Below, piece by piece: positions 8,998-19,700 of a stretch of 64,000 nt of DNA. Positions within the stretch are counted from its first letter, which is position 1. Every line of letters begins with the position of its first letter. A program made the translations under genes and the position numbers. This DNA comes from Sansalvadorimonas sp965243775. GTDB taxonomy: Bacteria > Pseudomonadota > Gammaproteobacteria > Pseudomonadales > Endozoicomonadaceae. The stretch lies in assembly GCA_965243775.1 (NCBI GenBank), contig CBDEWF010000149.1:26648-90647 (forward strand). Direction: 5' to 3'. The notes under the pieces were generated by a model that ran no database searches, had not been told where the DNA came from, and was given only the letters and a program-made list of their open reading frames with translations.

Positions 8998-9192
8998 AAT
9001 GATTTCCCGTTTACTATGGAAATGCTCCCCTATTTTCATTTTTTGGGTGAGTTTTTCCTATAGAATTCATAAAACACAAGACTCGCTCATGGTTTTTGAG
9101 AGTTTATGTGATTTTGACAAGTGCTTGAGCCATATCTGCTTTACCCATAAGAAAATACGTTATAGTCGTTGCCTTTTGGCTCCCCTGACTGA

Positions 9193-10281
9193 ATGAAAAT
9201 CCTACTCCTCTCAGGCTATGATGCTATTTCTCACCGCTATTGGCGTAAAGGGCTGACAGAACATTTTCCCGAACATGACTGGACAGTATTGACCCTGCCT
9301 GACAGATACTTCAACTGGCGTTTACGTGGTAATAGCCTGACCTGGGCCATGGGACACAGGCAGATTCTTGAACAGCCCTGGGATCGGATTATTGCGACTT
9401 CCATGGTTGACCTGTCTTCTTTGAGGGGAATGATTCCAGCCCTGGGGACTGTGCCGACTATTGTCTATTTCCATGAAAATCAGTTTGCCTATCCCCGTTC
9501 TGGTCACCAGACTTTCAGCCCTGTTGAGCCACAGCTGCAGACCATTTATACAGCGTTATGCAGTGACTCCCTTATTTTTAATACGGAATATAATCGTCAG
9601 ACTTTTTTTGAGGGCGCGGCGGCTTTACTGAAAAAACTGCCGGATCATGTTCCCGCCGGAATAGTTGAAACACTTTCGGCTAAAAGCTCTGTTATTCCTG
9701 TTCCCCTCGCTGGTGATATTCCTGACAGAAAGCTGGTCCTGCAGAAAAAAGATGCCAACTCTCCTTTGTTAATTTGCTGGGCTGCCCGCTGGGAGTATGA
9801 CAAAGGACCAGATCGGCTGCTGAATATTTTGCGGGGATTGGAGAAAAACGGTCTGGATTATCAACTCTGTCTCTTGGGCCAGTCTTTCAGGAAGTCGCCA
9901 GGAGAATTTCATACTATCAAAAGTGAATTCCAGCACCGCTTGCGCAAATTCGGCTTTGCAGAATCACGACAGGAGTATCTGGACTGGCTGCTGCAGTCTG
10001 ATATTCTACTCTCGACCTCACGCCATGAATTTCAGGGGATTTCTGTTCTTGAAGGCGTAGCCTGTGGTGCGGTCCCCGTTCTACCCAACGAGCAATCCTA
10101 TCCTTTTCTGTTTGACCGGGATTATCTCTACGGCAGTGAGAGTGAAGCGGTTAGCCTGATCACCCAGAGTGCAGAGCATAAGCATAAAGGGACTTTATCT
10201 GCTCCTGCCGTTGATCGTTTCGGCTGGGATGCTGTTCGGCCTTATTATCAATCTGTTATCAAAGAGCCTTTTTATACATAG
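9193..10281 (+). CDS. Glycosyltransferase of the tRNA-queuosine mannosyltransferase (DUF3524) type
   Basis: A 362-aa GT-B glycosyltransferase. The N-terminal domain has the signature of the DUF3524/QTMAN family: LLLSGYDAISHRYWRKGL, LTLPDRYFNWRLRGN, the YFHENQFAYP motif and FNTEYNRQTFF. The C-terminal nucleotide-sugar domain follows, with CWAARWEYDKGPDRLL and the acidic motif HEFQGISVLEGVACGAVPVLPN. Animal relatives mannosylate queuosine in tRNA-Asp; bacterial members are annotated by homology, and whether this one acts on tRNA is inferred. It is a stand-alone gene, convergent with the next one. The family call is firm, the substrate is not. Confidence 0.8.
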   Translation: MKILLLSGYDAISHRYWRKGLTEHFPEHDWTVLTLPDRYFNWRLRGNSLTWAMGHRQILEQPWDRIIATSMVDLSSLRGMIPALGTVPTIVYFHENQFAYPRSGHQTFSPVEPQLQTIYTALCSDSLIFNTEYNRQTFFEGAAALLKKLPDHVPAGIVETLSAKSSVIPVPLAGDIPDRKLVLQKKDANSPLLICWAARWEYDKGPDRLLNILRGLEKNGLDYQLCLLGQSFRKSPGEFHTIKSEFQHRLRKFGFAESRQEYLDWLLQSDILLSTSRHEFQGISVLEGVACGAVPVLPNEQSYPFLFDRDYLYGSESEAVSLITQSAEHKHKGTLSAPAVDRFGWDAVRPYYQSVIKEPFYT

Positions 10282-10315
10282 GGCTCTCATTCATGGCTGT
10301 TTGCCGCAGGGGTAC

Positions 10316-11191
10316 TTACTCATCCACCATGGTTTTTGTGAAAGGATCGTTTTCAATCATTTCACTTATGACTTTATCCCGGTCTTTCCACAGCTTGAGG
10401 AATTGCCTGAGTTGCAAGACGGCTTCTTTATGGTTGTATTCTGGTTGTGTAGCCGGGTACGTGCAAAGAACGGGGGTGAAGGTCTGCTCTGTCAGTGTGT
10501 TCCCCACATCGACAAGATGACGAACCTGATCGTCAATCATGATGATGCGATGGATATTTGAAAATATATTCGAAAGCGTTGTTTGTCCCTCTTTGAGCAG
10601 AAAATCGAGCACTTCCCCCTTGCGGTTGCCATGCCCCGTAAAAACAACGCCATGCTCTATCAGGCTGGTTCGGGCTTCTGGAAGCAGAATATCTCTCTGG
10701 GAACCGGTATCCGTAAAGGTGACTCCAAACTGACTGAGCTGCCAAAGGGTAACTTCTTTGGTGACTATTCCCCTGGAGGTCATACCGATAACTCTGGCAC
10801 CACGCTTTTTCAGGGTGTCTATAACTTCGGGTAGGGTAGAGTCGACCAGGTCAAGGGGAATGCGCCGGTAGAGGTGTACCAGTAGTGGGTCAAGGTAATC
10901 GGCTGCCTGCCGTTTTGACCAGTCTGGATTCCGCTCCAGAGTCTCTTTCATCAAACCATAAAACATAACCGAGGCCCCCAGCCACTGGCCAGTGGGGGAG
11001 GCCAGGATAGTGTCGTCGATATCCAGCACGATCAGGGTTTGGTCAAGCCTTGTTTCATTAGCCAGAGTGCTGGTCAGATACAGCCCTGATAAAGCTGTTT
11101 TTTCCTCAATTTCCCCTGAAAATGCTTCAGCCTCTGTCAGCATCAGTAATCCTGTCAGAATTGTTAGTATTGCTTTCTTATATCTGTTCAC
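10316..11191 (-). CDS. Exported HAD-like DUF2608 protein
   Basis: A 291-aa protein. It begins with a clear signal peptide (MNRYKKAILTILTGLLMLTE, probable cleavage after AEA at residue 23). A HAD-type motif I, VLDIDDTIL with Asp57 and Asp59, is followed by motif II (GMTSRGI), and by IIMIDDQ as a motif IV-like acidic pair about residue 217. This combination of export signal plus acid-phosphatase-like HAD fold corresponds to DUF2608, a family seen mainly in intracellular or host-associated bacteria such as Legionella and Chlamydia relatives. A periplasmic or secreted phosphatase is the likely role. It is convergent with the glycosyltransferase gene. Confidence 0.75.
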   Translation of the reverse strand: MNRYKKAILTILTGLLMLTEAEAFSGEIEEKTALSGLYLTSTLANETRLDQTLIVLDIDDTILASPTGQWLGASVMFYGLMKETLERNPDWSKRQAADYLDPLLVHLYRRIPLDLVDSTLPEVIDTLKKRGARVIGMTSRGIVTKEVTLWQLSQFGVTFTDTGSQRDILLPEARTSLIEHGVVFTGHGNRKGEVLDFLLKEGQTTLSNIFSNIHRIIMIDDQVRHLVDVGNTLTEQTFTPVLCTYPATQPEYNHKEAVLQLRQFLKLWKDRDKVISEMIENDPFTKTMVDE

Positions 11192-11316
11192 TGTACAGCT
11201 CCTGTTCCAGGAGGGGAAGAATAGCTACCGGGAAGTGGGGGAGCAGAATTACGGGAACTTTTGGCAATTATTTGAGCCTAATGGTTACGGTTTCTGTATT
11301 TCACGAGGGTTACACA

Positions 11317-11493
11317 ATGGAATTTTCATCATACTCGTTACCAGGTTCACCCTGCACTTCGCTGCCCAGGCTCGGGGTATCATTAACAGGTAGCGTGGCA
11401 GATGATGATAGTTCCAGAGCCAGAACTGGCCACCATGTAACAGCTGTTCTGTTCCCGGCCATACCCATATACCAACTGGCGCCTCAAATATGA
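11317..11493 (+). CDS. Small hypothetical protein, first of an overlapping pair
   Basis: A 58-aa frame starting at ATG 11317, preceded by GAGGG at suitable spacing. The product (MEFSSYSLPGSPCTSLPRLG onward) is rich in Ser, Leu and Pro with no recognised domain. Its TGA stop overlaps the ATG of the next small frame by an ATGA junction, a pattern typical of translational coupling, although the two could also be halves of one gene split by a frameshift. Support is the ribosome-binding site and the overlap only. Confidence 0.35.
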   Translation: MEFSSYSLPGSPCTSLPRLGVSLTGSVADDDSSRARTGHHVTAVLFPAIPIYQLAPQI

Positions 11494-11687
11494 CAGGGAA
11501 CAATCACCGCAGAGTGGCATCTGAGTCGCCATTTAACCTTCGTCACGCACAGGAGATGCAATGTAGGTATGAGGCAGAAATTTCCAGATTATTGAGTGAA
11601 CAGTGGGTTATGCAGGAGATTAACAGGAGGAAAATACGGGAACAGGAGGAGCACGTAAAGAGAATGAGGGGTCTCAATTACAAGTGA
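11490..11687 (+). CDS. Small helical hypothetical protein, second of an overlapping pair
   Basis: A 65-aa, strongly charged and helical frame (ending EQEEHVKRMRGLNYK) that starts in the ATGA overlap with the preceding frame. Heptad-like spacing from about residue 25 suggests a coiled coil. No family is recognised. It precedes yjjI by 131 bases on the same strand. Confidence 0.4.
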   Translation: MTGNNHRRVASESPFNLRHAQEMQCRYEAEISRLLSEQWVMQEINRRKIREQEEHVKRMRGLNYK

Positions 11688-11818
11688 GACGTACCCCTTC
11701 GCGCAGCTCTACAATGTTATAAACCTGTGATCGCATAATTTTCGCAAATTGCTCCTGGTCACAACCAATCCTCCTGAAAAAGCGCACAATATCTCCATAA
11801 CCTGTCTGGAGATGCGAA

Positions 11819-13382
11819 GTGAGTCAGCAACAGAGATTGCGTCAGATAGTTAATAACCCGAAGTTGAGCTTTGCCCAGAAGTCACGCTACCTGGCGCTGG
11901 AAGCCGATGGTATGCTGGATTATCCCGCTCTTCCCCCCGGGGCCAGGGATGCCATGGAGAAGGGTATTATCTGCGATCTGTTTGAGGGGCATGCACCATT
12001 CAAACCACGCTATGTTCTACCGGATTACCAGAAAGCCCTGTTGCAGGGTTCCCGGCATCTGGAACTGGATCCCCCCCGAGACCTGGATGAAGCGATTAAT
12101 TTTCTGCTGATTCTCTATCACCATGTCCCCTCGGTCACCAATATGCCGGTTTCTGTAGGACGTCTTGATGAACTGCTGGAACCCTTTGTTGACCCTTCGC
12201 TGTCTGATGCACAGCTGGAAAAAAAGATCCGGCTTATGTGGCAGATGCTGGATCGTACTTTGCCCGATGCCTTTATGCATGCCAACATCGGCCCTCGGGA
12301 TACCCGTGTTGGCCGGGCGATTCTCAAGGTGGATGGTGAGCTGGCTCAGGTGGCTCCTAACCTGACCCTGCGTTATGACCCCGATATGACACCTGACAGT
12401 ATTCTGCAGCAGGCTGTAGAAAATATCTGTCGCTGTAACAAGCCCCATATCGCCAATGAGAACATGATCGCCAGGGACTTTGACGAGCAAGGTTTTGGTA
12501 TTGTCAGCTGCTACAACTCTCTGCCCTGTGGAGGTGGTGCCCACACTCTGGTACGGCTGAACCTGAAAAAAGTGGCCGAGATGGCTGATGGCACAGAACA
12601 GGACTTTTGCGCGCGGGCCCTGCCCCAGGCTGCGGAATGGGTATACCAGGCCATTGAGGCCCGGATAGATTATCTGGTCAATCAATCCAGGTTCTATCAA
12701 AGTAGTTTTCTGGTGCATGAAGGGTTGATTGATCCCTCACGATTTACCGCCATGTTTGGAATCTATGGCTTGGCCGAGGCTGTTAACCATCTTATGGCAG
12801 TACAGGGGAAAAGTGGCCGTTACGGACATGATCAACAAGCCAACCAACTGGCTCTGAACATAACCCGGTGCCTGTCGGATATCGTGGAGAAAACACCAGT
12901 CAAGCTGTGTTGGTGTGAACGGGCCATGTTCCATGCCCAGAGTGGCATCAGCATAGATGTTGATACCAGTGCCGGCTGTCGTATCCCCTATGGCGAAGAG
13001 CCGGACAACCTGCAGCATATACTGACGGTTTTGCCCCATCACGAGTACTTTACCGCCGGTATCAGCGATATTTTTCCTGTCGATGAAACCATAGAGCAAA
13101 ACCCTCAGGCTCTAATGGCTGTGTGCAAGGGGGGGGCTGCAACAGGGGCTGCGGATGTTTACCGCTAATATTGTCAATAATGAACTGATTCGGGTAACCG
13201 GCTATATGGTGCGCCGCTCTGATATCAAGAAGTTTGAGGAGCAGGGCTCGCGTCTTAATTCCAGTGTGCTTGGGGCTGAAGCTGTCAAGAACTGCCACAT
13301 TCTGGAACGCAATGCCCGGGTTATCAGCCAGGAAAGCATGCCCTGGCTGACTGAAAGTGACGATAAAACTGAAAAGGCCTGA
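11819..13382 (+). pseudogene. yjjI: YjjI-family glycyl radical enzyme, frameshifted at a G8 tract
   Basis: The start is a GTG with GGAG eight bases upstream. The first 449 codons match the YjjI family, including GIVSCYNSLPCGGGAHTLVRLNL. They end prematurely just past a run of eight G (13129-13136). With seven G the frame would read through as KGGLQQGLRMFTANIVNNEL and continue to a stop at 13382, restoring the C-terminal glycyl radical loop RVTGYMV (Gly codon 13200-13202). As written, the product lacks the radical glycine and would be inactive. This is a mutation, a homopolymer sequencing error, or a phase-variable tract. The substrate of YjjI enzymes is not established; the activase gene yjjW follows directly, so the pair would form an anaerobic radical enzyme system. 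Confidence 0.88.
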
Positions 13383-13386
13383 GCAG

Positions 13387-14250
13387 ATGCTGCAAAGGGA
13401 GCAGGTCTCAGGTCTGGTCAGTTGGATGATTCCATTCTCTTGCGTGGACGGGCCCGGTAACCGGCTGGTGGTGTTTCTGCAGGGGTGTAACTTTGCCTGC
13501 AAAAATTGCCATAATCCCCACACAATTAATCGGTGTGACAGCTGTGGAGACTGCCTGCCCGGCTGTCCTTCCGACGCTCTGTCTCTGGTAAGCGGAAATG
13601 TTGAGTGGGACAGTTTGGCCTGTGAAAACTGCGATCAATGTATCGATATCTGTCCGTCAGACAGTTCACCTATGGTGCAGATGATGACAGTGGCACAGGT
13701 ACTCAACCAGGTGCTGCTGGCAGCACCTTTCCTTACGGGGATCACTGTGTCCGGTGGTGAAGCCACGGTGCAGCTGAAGTTTGTCCGGGCCTTGTTTCAG
13801 GAAATTAAAAACAGGCCTGAACTGAAACACCTGTCCTGCCTGATAGATTCCAACGGCTATCTGCCGGTTTCTGCCTGGAAAGCCCTGTTACCAGATATTG
13901 ATGGGGCCATGATCGACCTGAAAGCAATGGACGACCAGTTGCATATATGGTTAACAGGATGCTCCAATCAGAGGGTTCTGGACTCTATCCGTTTCCTGGA
14001 TCAGCAACATAAGCTGGCAGAGGTTCGGTTTCTGGCCATTCCGGAGATTACTGTTCAGGAAACAGAGAGTATTGGAGACTTTCTGGCAAGCCTGGTTAGC
14101 AGTCCACGGATCAGGGTGAATGCATTCAGTCACCATGGGGCAAAAGGTGAGGCCGGGCAGTGGCGAAATCTAACCGGAACAGAAAAGCAGAATATTGAGC
14201 AAACTCTTCAGAGGTGTATATCAAGGGGCCAAATGAATCCGGTTATATAA
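13387..14250 (+). CDS. yjjW: YjjW-family glycyl radical enzyme activating protein
   Basis: A radical SAM activase of 287 aa from ATG 13387, four bases after the yjjI stop; a GTG at 13357 would extend it into yjjI and is less likely. The radical SAM CX3CX2C motif (GCNFACKNCHNP) binds the catalytic 4Fe-4S cluster. An inserted two-cluster ferredoxin-like region follows (CDSCGDCLPGCP and CENCDQCIDICP), as in other glycyl-radical activases. The SAM-binding GGEAT motif is near residue 115. It would install the glycyl radical on YjjI under anoxic conditions. It is intact although its partner gene is frameshifted here, which argues for a recent or reversible lesion in yjjI. Confidence 0.9.
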   Translation: MLQREQVSGLVSWMIPFSCVDGPGNRLVVFLQGCNFACKNCHNPHTINRCDSCGDCLPGCPSDALSLVSGNVEWDSLACENCDQCIDICPSDSSPMVQMMTVAQVLNQVLLAAPFLTGITVSGGEATVQLKFVRALFQEIKNRPELKHLSCLIDSNGYLPVSAWKALLPDIDGAMIDLKAMDDQLHIWLTGCSNQRVLDSIRFLDQQHKLAEVRFLAIPEITVQETESIGDFLASLVSSPRIRVNAFSHHGAKGEAGQWRNLTGTEKQNIEQTLQRCISRGQMNPVI

Positions 14251-14473
14251 GTACCCGGACGCATGAAATCATATATTTCTGACTCAATCTCCAGGCCGCT
14301 CAGCCGTGCCGCAGCTCCGGTCACATAGCGGGCTATGCTCCCTGCGCTGCAACCCAACTGAACAACCTGTTTATTGGCCAGAAATATGCGATTCCATATG
14401 CCCGGGTACTTAACCTGCATTGAAAGAAACATACCCCTTGTGATTTTCCCCAGAAGCTCACAAGGGTAGGCGC

Positions 14474-15382
14474 CTACGCTCTGGCTGTCTGGCAATCCGG
14501 TTTGACTTTGGCAGGGAGCAGCTTTTCAAGAAACACTCCGACCGCGATCAGGGAAATAGCCGTTAACTGACCGGAAGACAGACTTTCTCCCAGCCATATG
14601 ACGGCCAGCAGAATAGTGAAAACAGGAATCAGGTTGACATAGGCTGAAGCCGTGGAAGCAGGAACCTGGCTGATCCCGTAATTAAACAGGCCGTAGGCTG
14701 CCAGCGTTACTACTGCTCCCAGATATATGATGGATACTCCCGTCTCCAAAGGCAGGCTGGAAGGAAATCCTTCCCAGGTAGCCAGTGGCAGGAAAAACAG
14801 AACTCCCACGAATGACTGTACAGCTGTAAGGAACAGCGGCTTGTAGCGATTGGACAGTTTCTTGATGACCACGGTATAGAACGCAGCACAGAGCATAGCC
14901 ATCAGTTCATAGAAGTTTCCCAGCAGAGGGTTGGGGGCAGAAGTGTCCTGCTCAGCCTGCAGGCTCAGCCAGACCACACCCAGGAAGGCAATCACGAAAC
15001 CGGCCCAGCTCTGTCTTGAAACCTTTTCTCCCAGAGTGAAATAAGCGACTGCTCCAACCATTAATGGCAGCATGGCAGTTACCATTCCGGCCTGGGAGGC
15101 ACTGGTCAGCTGCAAAGCCCGGGCTTCGAACAGGAAGTAGATGCAGGGTTCGAAAATTGCCATGGCCAGCAGTAGTTTCCAGTCCCCGGAATAAATTCTG
15201 GCGGGTTTGATGATTGGCCACATGGGGATAAATAGCAGGGAAGCTATCAACAGTCGGCCAAAGACAACTACGTCAGGGCCTGTACTCTGCAGGGCAAATT
15301 TCAAAACAACAAAAGAACTTCCCCAGATAAACATTGCCACCAGCAGGGCGGCGGTGGGCAACCAAGGACGTGGATTATTCAC
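14474..15382 (-). CDS. EamA/DMT-superfamily transporter
   Basis: A 302-aa integral membrane protein with ten hydrophobic segments forming two EamA repeats. Typical repeat signatures are AMFIWGSSFVVLKFAL at the start of the first repeat and ALLCAAFYTVVIKKLSNRY-like sequence opening the second. The second repeat ends with VFTILLAVIWLGESLSSGQLTA and GVFLEKLL. Such proteins export metabolites or amino acids, and the substrate cannot be deduced. The 223 bases between it and yjjW show no credible gene. Confidence 0.85.
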   Translation of the reverse strand: MNNPRPWLPTAALLVAMFIWGSSFVVLKFALQSTGPDVVVFGRLLIASLLFIPMWPIIKPARIYSGDWKLLLAMAIFEPCIYFLFEARALQLTSASQAGMVTAMLPLMVGAVAYFTLGEKVSRQSWAGFVIAFLGVVWLSLQAEQDTSAPNPLLGNFYELMAMLCAAFYTVVIKKLSNRYKPLFLTAVQSFVGVLFFLPLATWEGFPSSLPLETGVSIIYLGAVVTLAAYGLFNYGISQVPASTASAYVNLIPVFTILLAVIWLGESLSSGQLTAISLIAVGVFLEKLLPAKVKPDCQTARA

Positions 15383-15542
15383 AATTATTAATCTTCAGAT
15401 CTGTTTCAGGTTCATAAAATTCAGACTCGATATCGGGAACATTCTGCAAAGTCAGGTGCATTGTGAATATCAGGATGACTACCATTTTTTTGCTAATATC
15501 ATGCCCTGACGAACGTTCTGTTATGTCCGGGGGAGAATAAGA

Positions 15543-16562
15543 ATGCTAAAAATACCGCGCCCTGAAGAAAGTCTTGAAGAAGGCACTGACTTACCTGTCG
15601 TGGTCTGTGCTCTCTATAAATTTGTAGCTCTCGAAGACTACCGGGATAAATGTGATCCGTTACTTCATGCCATGAACAGGTTACAAATCTATGGAACACT
15701 GCTTTTGGCCCATGAAGGCATTAACGGTACTGTTGCGGGTTCCAGGGAGAGTATTAACCAACTGCTTAACTGGTTGATGCAGGACAGCCGGCTGGCTGAT
15801 ATAGAAACCAAAGAGGCCTATACCTGCAACATACCTTTCAAACGCACCAGAGTGAAGCTCAAGAAAGAGATTGTCACTATGGGAGTTGAGGATATTGACC
15901 CCCGTAAGTCAGCGGGAACTTACATTGAAGCCAAAGAGTGGAACGAACTGATTCTACAGCCGGATGTGTTGCTGATTGATACCCGTAATGAATACGAGAT
16001 CCAGGTCGGAACATTTAAGGGCGCTGTAAATCCTCGCACCCAAAGCTTCCGGCAGTTTCCGGAGTATGTGAAAAAAAAGCTGAACAGGAATACTCACAAG
16101 AAAGTGGCTATGTTTTGTACCGGTGGTATTCGTTGTGAAAAATCGACTGCATTTCTAAAGCAGCAGGGTTTTGATCAGGTTTACCACCTGAAAGGTGGCA
16201 TTCTTAAATATCTTGAAGACGTTCCGGAAGCTGATTCCCTCTGGCAGGGAGAGTGTTTTGTTTTTGATGAGAGGGTGACAGTCAATCACAGGCTGGAGAA
16301 AGGACGTTATGATCAGTGCCATGCCTGCCGGTTACCCATCACTGACGAGGATAAAAAGAGTGAAAAATACCAGCAGGGAGTCAGCTGCCCCCACTGTTAT
16401 GATCGTTTAACTCCTGAACAAAAAGCACGATTTTCCCAGCGGGAGAAGCAGGTTCAACTGGCCCGGGTAAGGGGAGAGCAGCATATGGGTAAGGGTGTGG
16501 CAGAGACTATTGCCAGAAGAAGAACTTTAAAAGCCTTACGTCGGCGCAAACTGCATAAATGA
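15543..16562 (+). CDS. trhO: tRNA uridine(34) hydroxylase, rhodanese-like
   Basis: A 339-aa cytosolic protein of the TrhO (YceA) family, which hydroxylates uridine 34 of certain tRNAs to 5-hydroxyuridine in an oxygen-dependent reaction. It has the N-terminal acylphosphatase-like domain (HEGINGTVAGS), the central rhodanese domain (LLIDTRNEYEIQVGTFKGA) and the active loop MFCTGGIRCEKST with catalytic Cys192. The C-terminal cysteine-rich region (QCHACRLPIT, SCPHCYDRLTPEQ) and a basic tail complete the family architecture. The length matches E. coli TrhO (350 aa). It is monocistronic. Confidence 0.93.
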   Translation: MLKIPRPEESLEEGTDLPVVVCALYKFVALEDYRDKCDPLLHAMNRLQIYGTLLLAHEGINGTVAGSRESINQLLNWLMQDSRLADIETKEAYTCNIPFKRTRVKLKKEIVTMGVEDIDPRKSAGTYIEAKEWNELILQPDVLLIDTRNEYEIQVGTFKGAVNPRTQSFRQFPEYVKKKLNRNTHKKVAMFCTGGIRCEKSTAFLKQQGFDQVYHLKGGILKYLEDVPEADSLWQGECFVFDERVTVNHRLEKGRYDQCHACRLPITDEDKKSEKYQQGVSCPHCYDRLTPEQKARFSQREKQVQLARVRGEQHMGKGVAETIARRRTLKALRRRKLHK

Positions 16563-16731
16563 TGTGTCTTTAATTTCAGGGTCTCTACAGAAGTTTAAAG
16601 AGAGATTGAGCCGATCTCCTCTGTTTGGGATATTTGTAGTGAAGAGTCAAATATTTCTGCTAACTTGTTGTCCCATAGTAAAACCGAAATCCTGTCTTAT
16701 AAAGTTTTGTCTTATGTAGTTGTAGCGAATT

Positions 16732-19700
16732 GTGGCAAAGAAAAAACGGCAGGTAATAGCATATGCCCTTTTATTTTTCCTGATTATTCCTGTCCTTTTT
16801 GCTGAGGCTAATTCCAAAAAGCATAAGAACTATCAGGCTTTTCTTCAACCAACAGCTGAAGAGAAAACGGCCTTTCTCTCAACAGGCCCCACATGCACTC
16901 ACACTTCTGCGGAGGTGCAGCCGACTATTAAAAAAACAGCGAGCAATACAGGCAAAAACAGCTGCGTATCAGGTAGAACTGTAAGGCAGAAGAGGATCGG
17001 GCCTTCCGAGACCAAATTCTCAGGTCGAGAACGAGTCAAAAAGCCAACTGACAAACTAACCAGGAAACGCCATAGATCCACTCGACCTGCTATATATCAG
17101 AGTGAAACATCACTTGCGGGCGATCGGGAATCGACTGTAAGCCACCTGCGGTCAACAACGGGGTCGAAGATTCTACCCCGCTCTCAATCTGATAGCCAAA
17201 TTTACAGGTGCAGCGCAAGCCCCATTTCTGGCGCGCTTCATCTTGTTAGCCCTTACCTTCAGAGCCATGTGCAGAGCATAGAAACGTCTTCCCCTGGCTT
17301 AACACTGAGCGGCCCCTCTTATGAAGTTTTTTTTGTTGAGAATGACAAGGAGCTTGATGCTCTGACACAGCAGCTGCTCATCCAGATTATTCGAGAAGAA
17401 CAGGACTGTTTTCTTCAACAACATACCCGCCAGCAAAGAGTTCTTTCCATTATCCAGGGACTGGAAGACCTGCATCTGGATGACCTGGCACAGGAAGTTA
17501 CCATTACATCAAGTGGTAGCTTTGCAAAACGAGACGGACTGATCTTTGGGGATACACCAGTCACTCTGCTTATCGATTTTCGCAACTTTTTACCAGAGCA
17601 AATTCCTGAACTGAACGAACTGTTCGAGCAACCCGCCCGCTTTCAAGGAAAATTGCTTAAAAACAATGTCAGGATCATTGCTGTTATTAATGAGTCCATG
17701 TTGCCTTGGCGCTGTAGTATGGAAAATGTGCCAGGTTCTGATTTCTGGTGGCGAATTAATAACGCCAGCCCTCCAAAGAGTGCCTGTGAATATATGGAAC
17801 AGTGGCAGCAATCCACTCAGGCAGCCGGGCTAATGTCACCTCAGGAGTGGGTGAACCAGACTATCCCCGAACTTGAGAGAGATAATGATTCGACGGGAGA
17901 GGCTGGCTCAGATATTTGTGTTATTGATTTTACAGGAAAAGAGTGGCGCAACCTGCTGTTCGGCACACCTGATGTCGATGAGAATAGTCATTTAATCTAT
18001 CGCCATGGCGCACTTGAAGGGCTGTCCCCTAACCAACATCTTGTATTCAAAAATGCCCCTTGGTATGACATAGCGTTTGTCGTTCGAATGTTCCATATTT
18101 TTCAAACCAGCCAGTTTCGTAGTAATGGAGCACTTATACCCCTTCCCGCTAATTTGAAACTTTCACGTCAGTCTTTGACTCAGAAAGAAATACAGAACAT
18201 GGCCAGTCAAATTCACTGGTTAACCCCCGACACTTCCGGTGCAAAACCAAAAGCAATCGCCTGCATAAACCGAGAAAACTTTTCGATACTCATGCAGGAG
18301 ACAATATTGACAGAACAGGGAACAATTTGCCGTGCAGAGGGGCAGATAGCCTGGCTTCAGGGCGTTGATTGCATTCGTGTTACCTCCTCTCTTACGGAAA
18401 GCCAATGGTTGCAGCTGATTTGGCGTTTACAGGAGGCAAAGCTTCTGTACCTGCCCATATACACTGATGTTGCAGATGAGCAACCGTCCTTTATCAAGAG
18501 TGTTGCCCCCAGGGGCGACAAGCCCGCACAGTGGTCTGATCACAGTGATTGTAAAGTCAAAATAGAACTGTATGAAACAGGCAATACTCAAATCCCGCTA
18601 ACCTCTTTTATTGGTACAGAACCTGCGGAGGAATTCGTCATTCTTCCTGAACAGAGCCTGACTAAAATAACCAGGAACATACGAATTTTGTCCCTGAAAC
18701 AACGGCTCTTCAGTTGCCAGGTGACCCGATTAATTAAGCTCTTGCGCGAAGGTAAACATGTCTATCTGTCAGGCTTGCAGAGTAATCCTGTTCTGCTCCA
18801 GCAGATGGAATCCTTGCTCTGTCACCCTCCTTACTTAATGATTTTTGGGAAGCGTGAAGAGTTTCCTGACATGAAACTGTCCATCAGCTGGCCAAAAGAC
18901 AAAGTGATGCCATCACCTGTCTGGCAGTCCTGTCTGGAAGCCACTGCCAGTCAACAGGACAAGGCAGAAGAAACAGGAAAAAGTTCAAGGTTTCTGATGC
19001 AGTTCAGTTTTGATAATCTGAAACACCTCTATGGTGTGATGGGAAATTTGATCGGTGCAACCTATTGTCCAGAATTCCCACCAGCAGATTTTGACAGTGT
19101 GTTTGTCAAGGTTGTCAGACAGGCGGAGTGTGAAAAGGAGCTTGATGGCTGTACAGAACTTCAGTCGTACCATGTTTACAAGGCGATCTGCTCAACAGTA
19201 TTAAAAGAGTATCGCGGCAATGCAGAAGTTTACTTTTATCTTAAAAACCTCTGCGCACGCCTGTTTTTTCATAACAATAATAAAAGGAAGGATTGCCAGG
19301 AGAGCACAGCCTGGATTGACCGGGAGTATTTGCTGGACTGGTTGCAAGAGCACCCAGTCTTTGACCGGAACCTTGTCAAAGAGCAATTCTGGTCTCTCGC
19401 CATGGCATTTCCAGCAGACACATTTCATGCCAGGCAGATCCCCGCAGAAGAGGATATTACCAGCCTGACTGCCCACCTTGCTGTACTGGCTTGTGGTGAT
19501 GATCAAAGTGCATTGCAGAGGCATCAAGAGTATGCAGGCCTTGATCAATCGTCTGTCGCCACTGCCCAAAAGGAACAAAAAAACTGTTCTCAACACTCCC
19601 GGCGCAGAGAAAAACAGTTCTATGACCTACTGACCTCCCTTGATTCCAGCCAACGTCAGTCAGGTTCCGTACACCAGCAGGCCCGACTGCTGACAGAAGC

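Noticed and set aside
10169..10561. Plus-strand frame antisense to the end of the DUF2608 gene
   Set aside because: It overlaps two well-supported genes and shows no coding features.
14208..14495. 95-codon minus-strand frame between yjjW and the DMT transporter
   Set aside because: It overlaps the ends of both neighbours, has no ribosome-binding site and no recognised motif.
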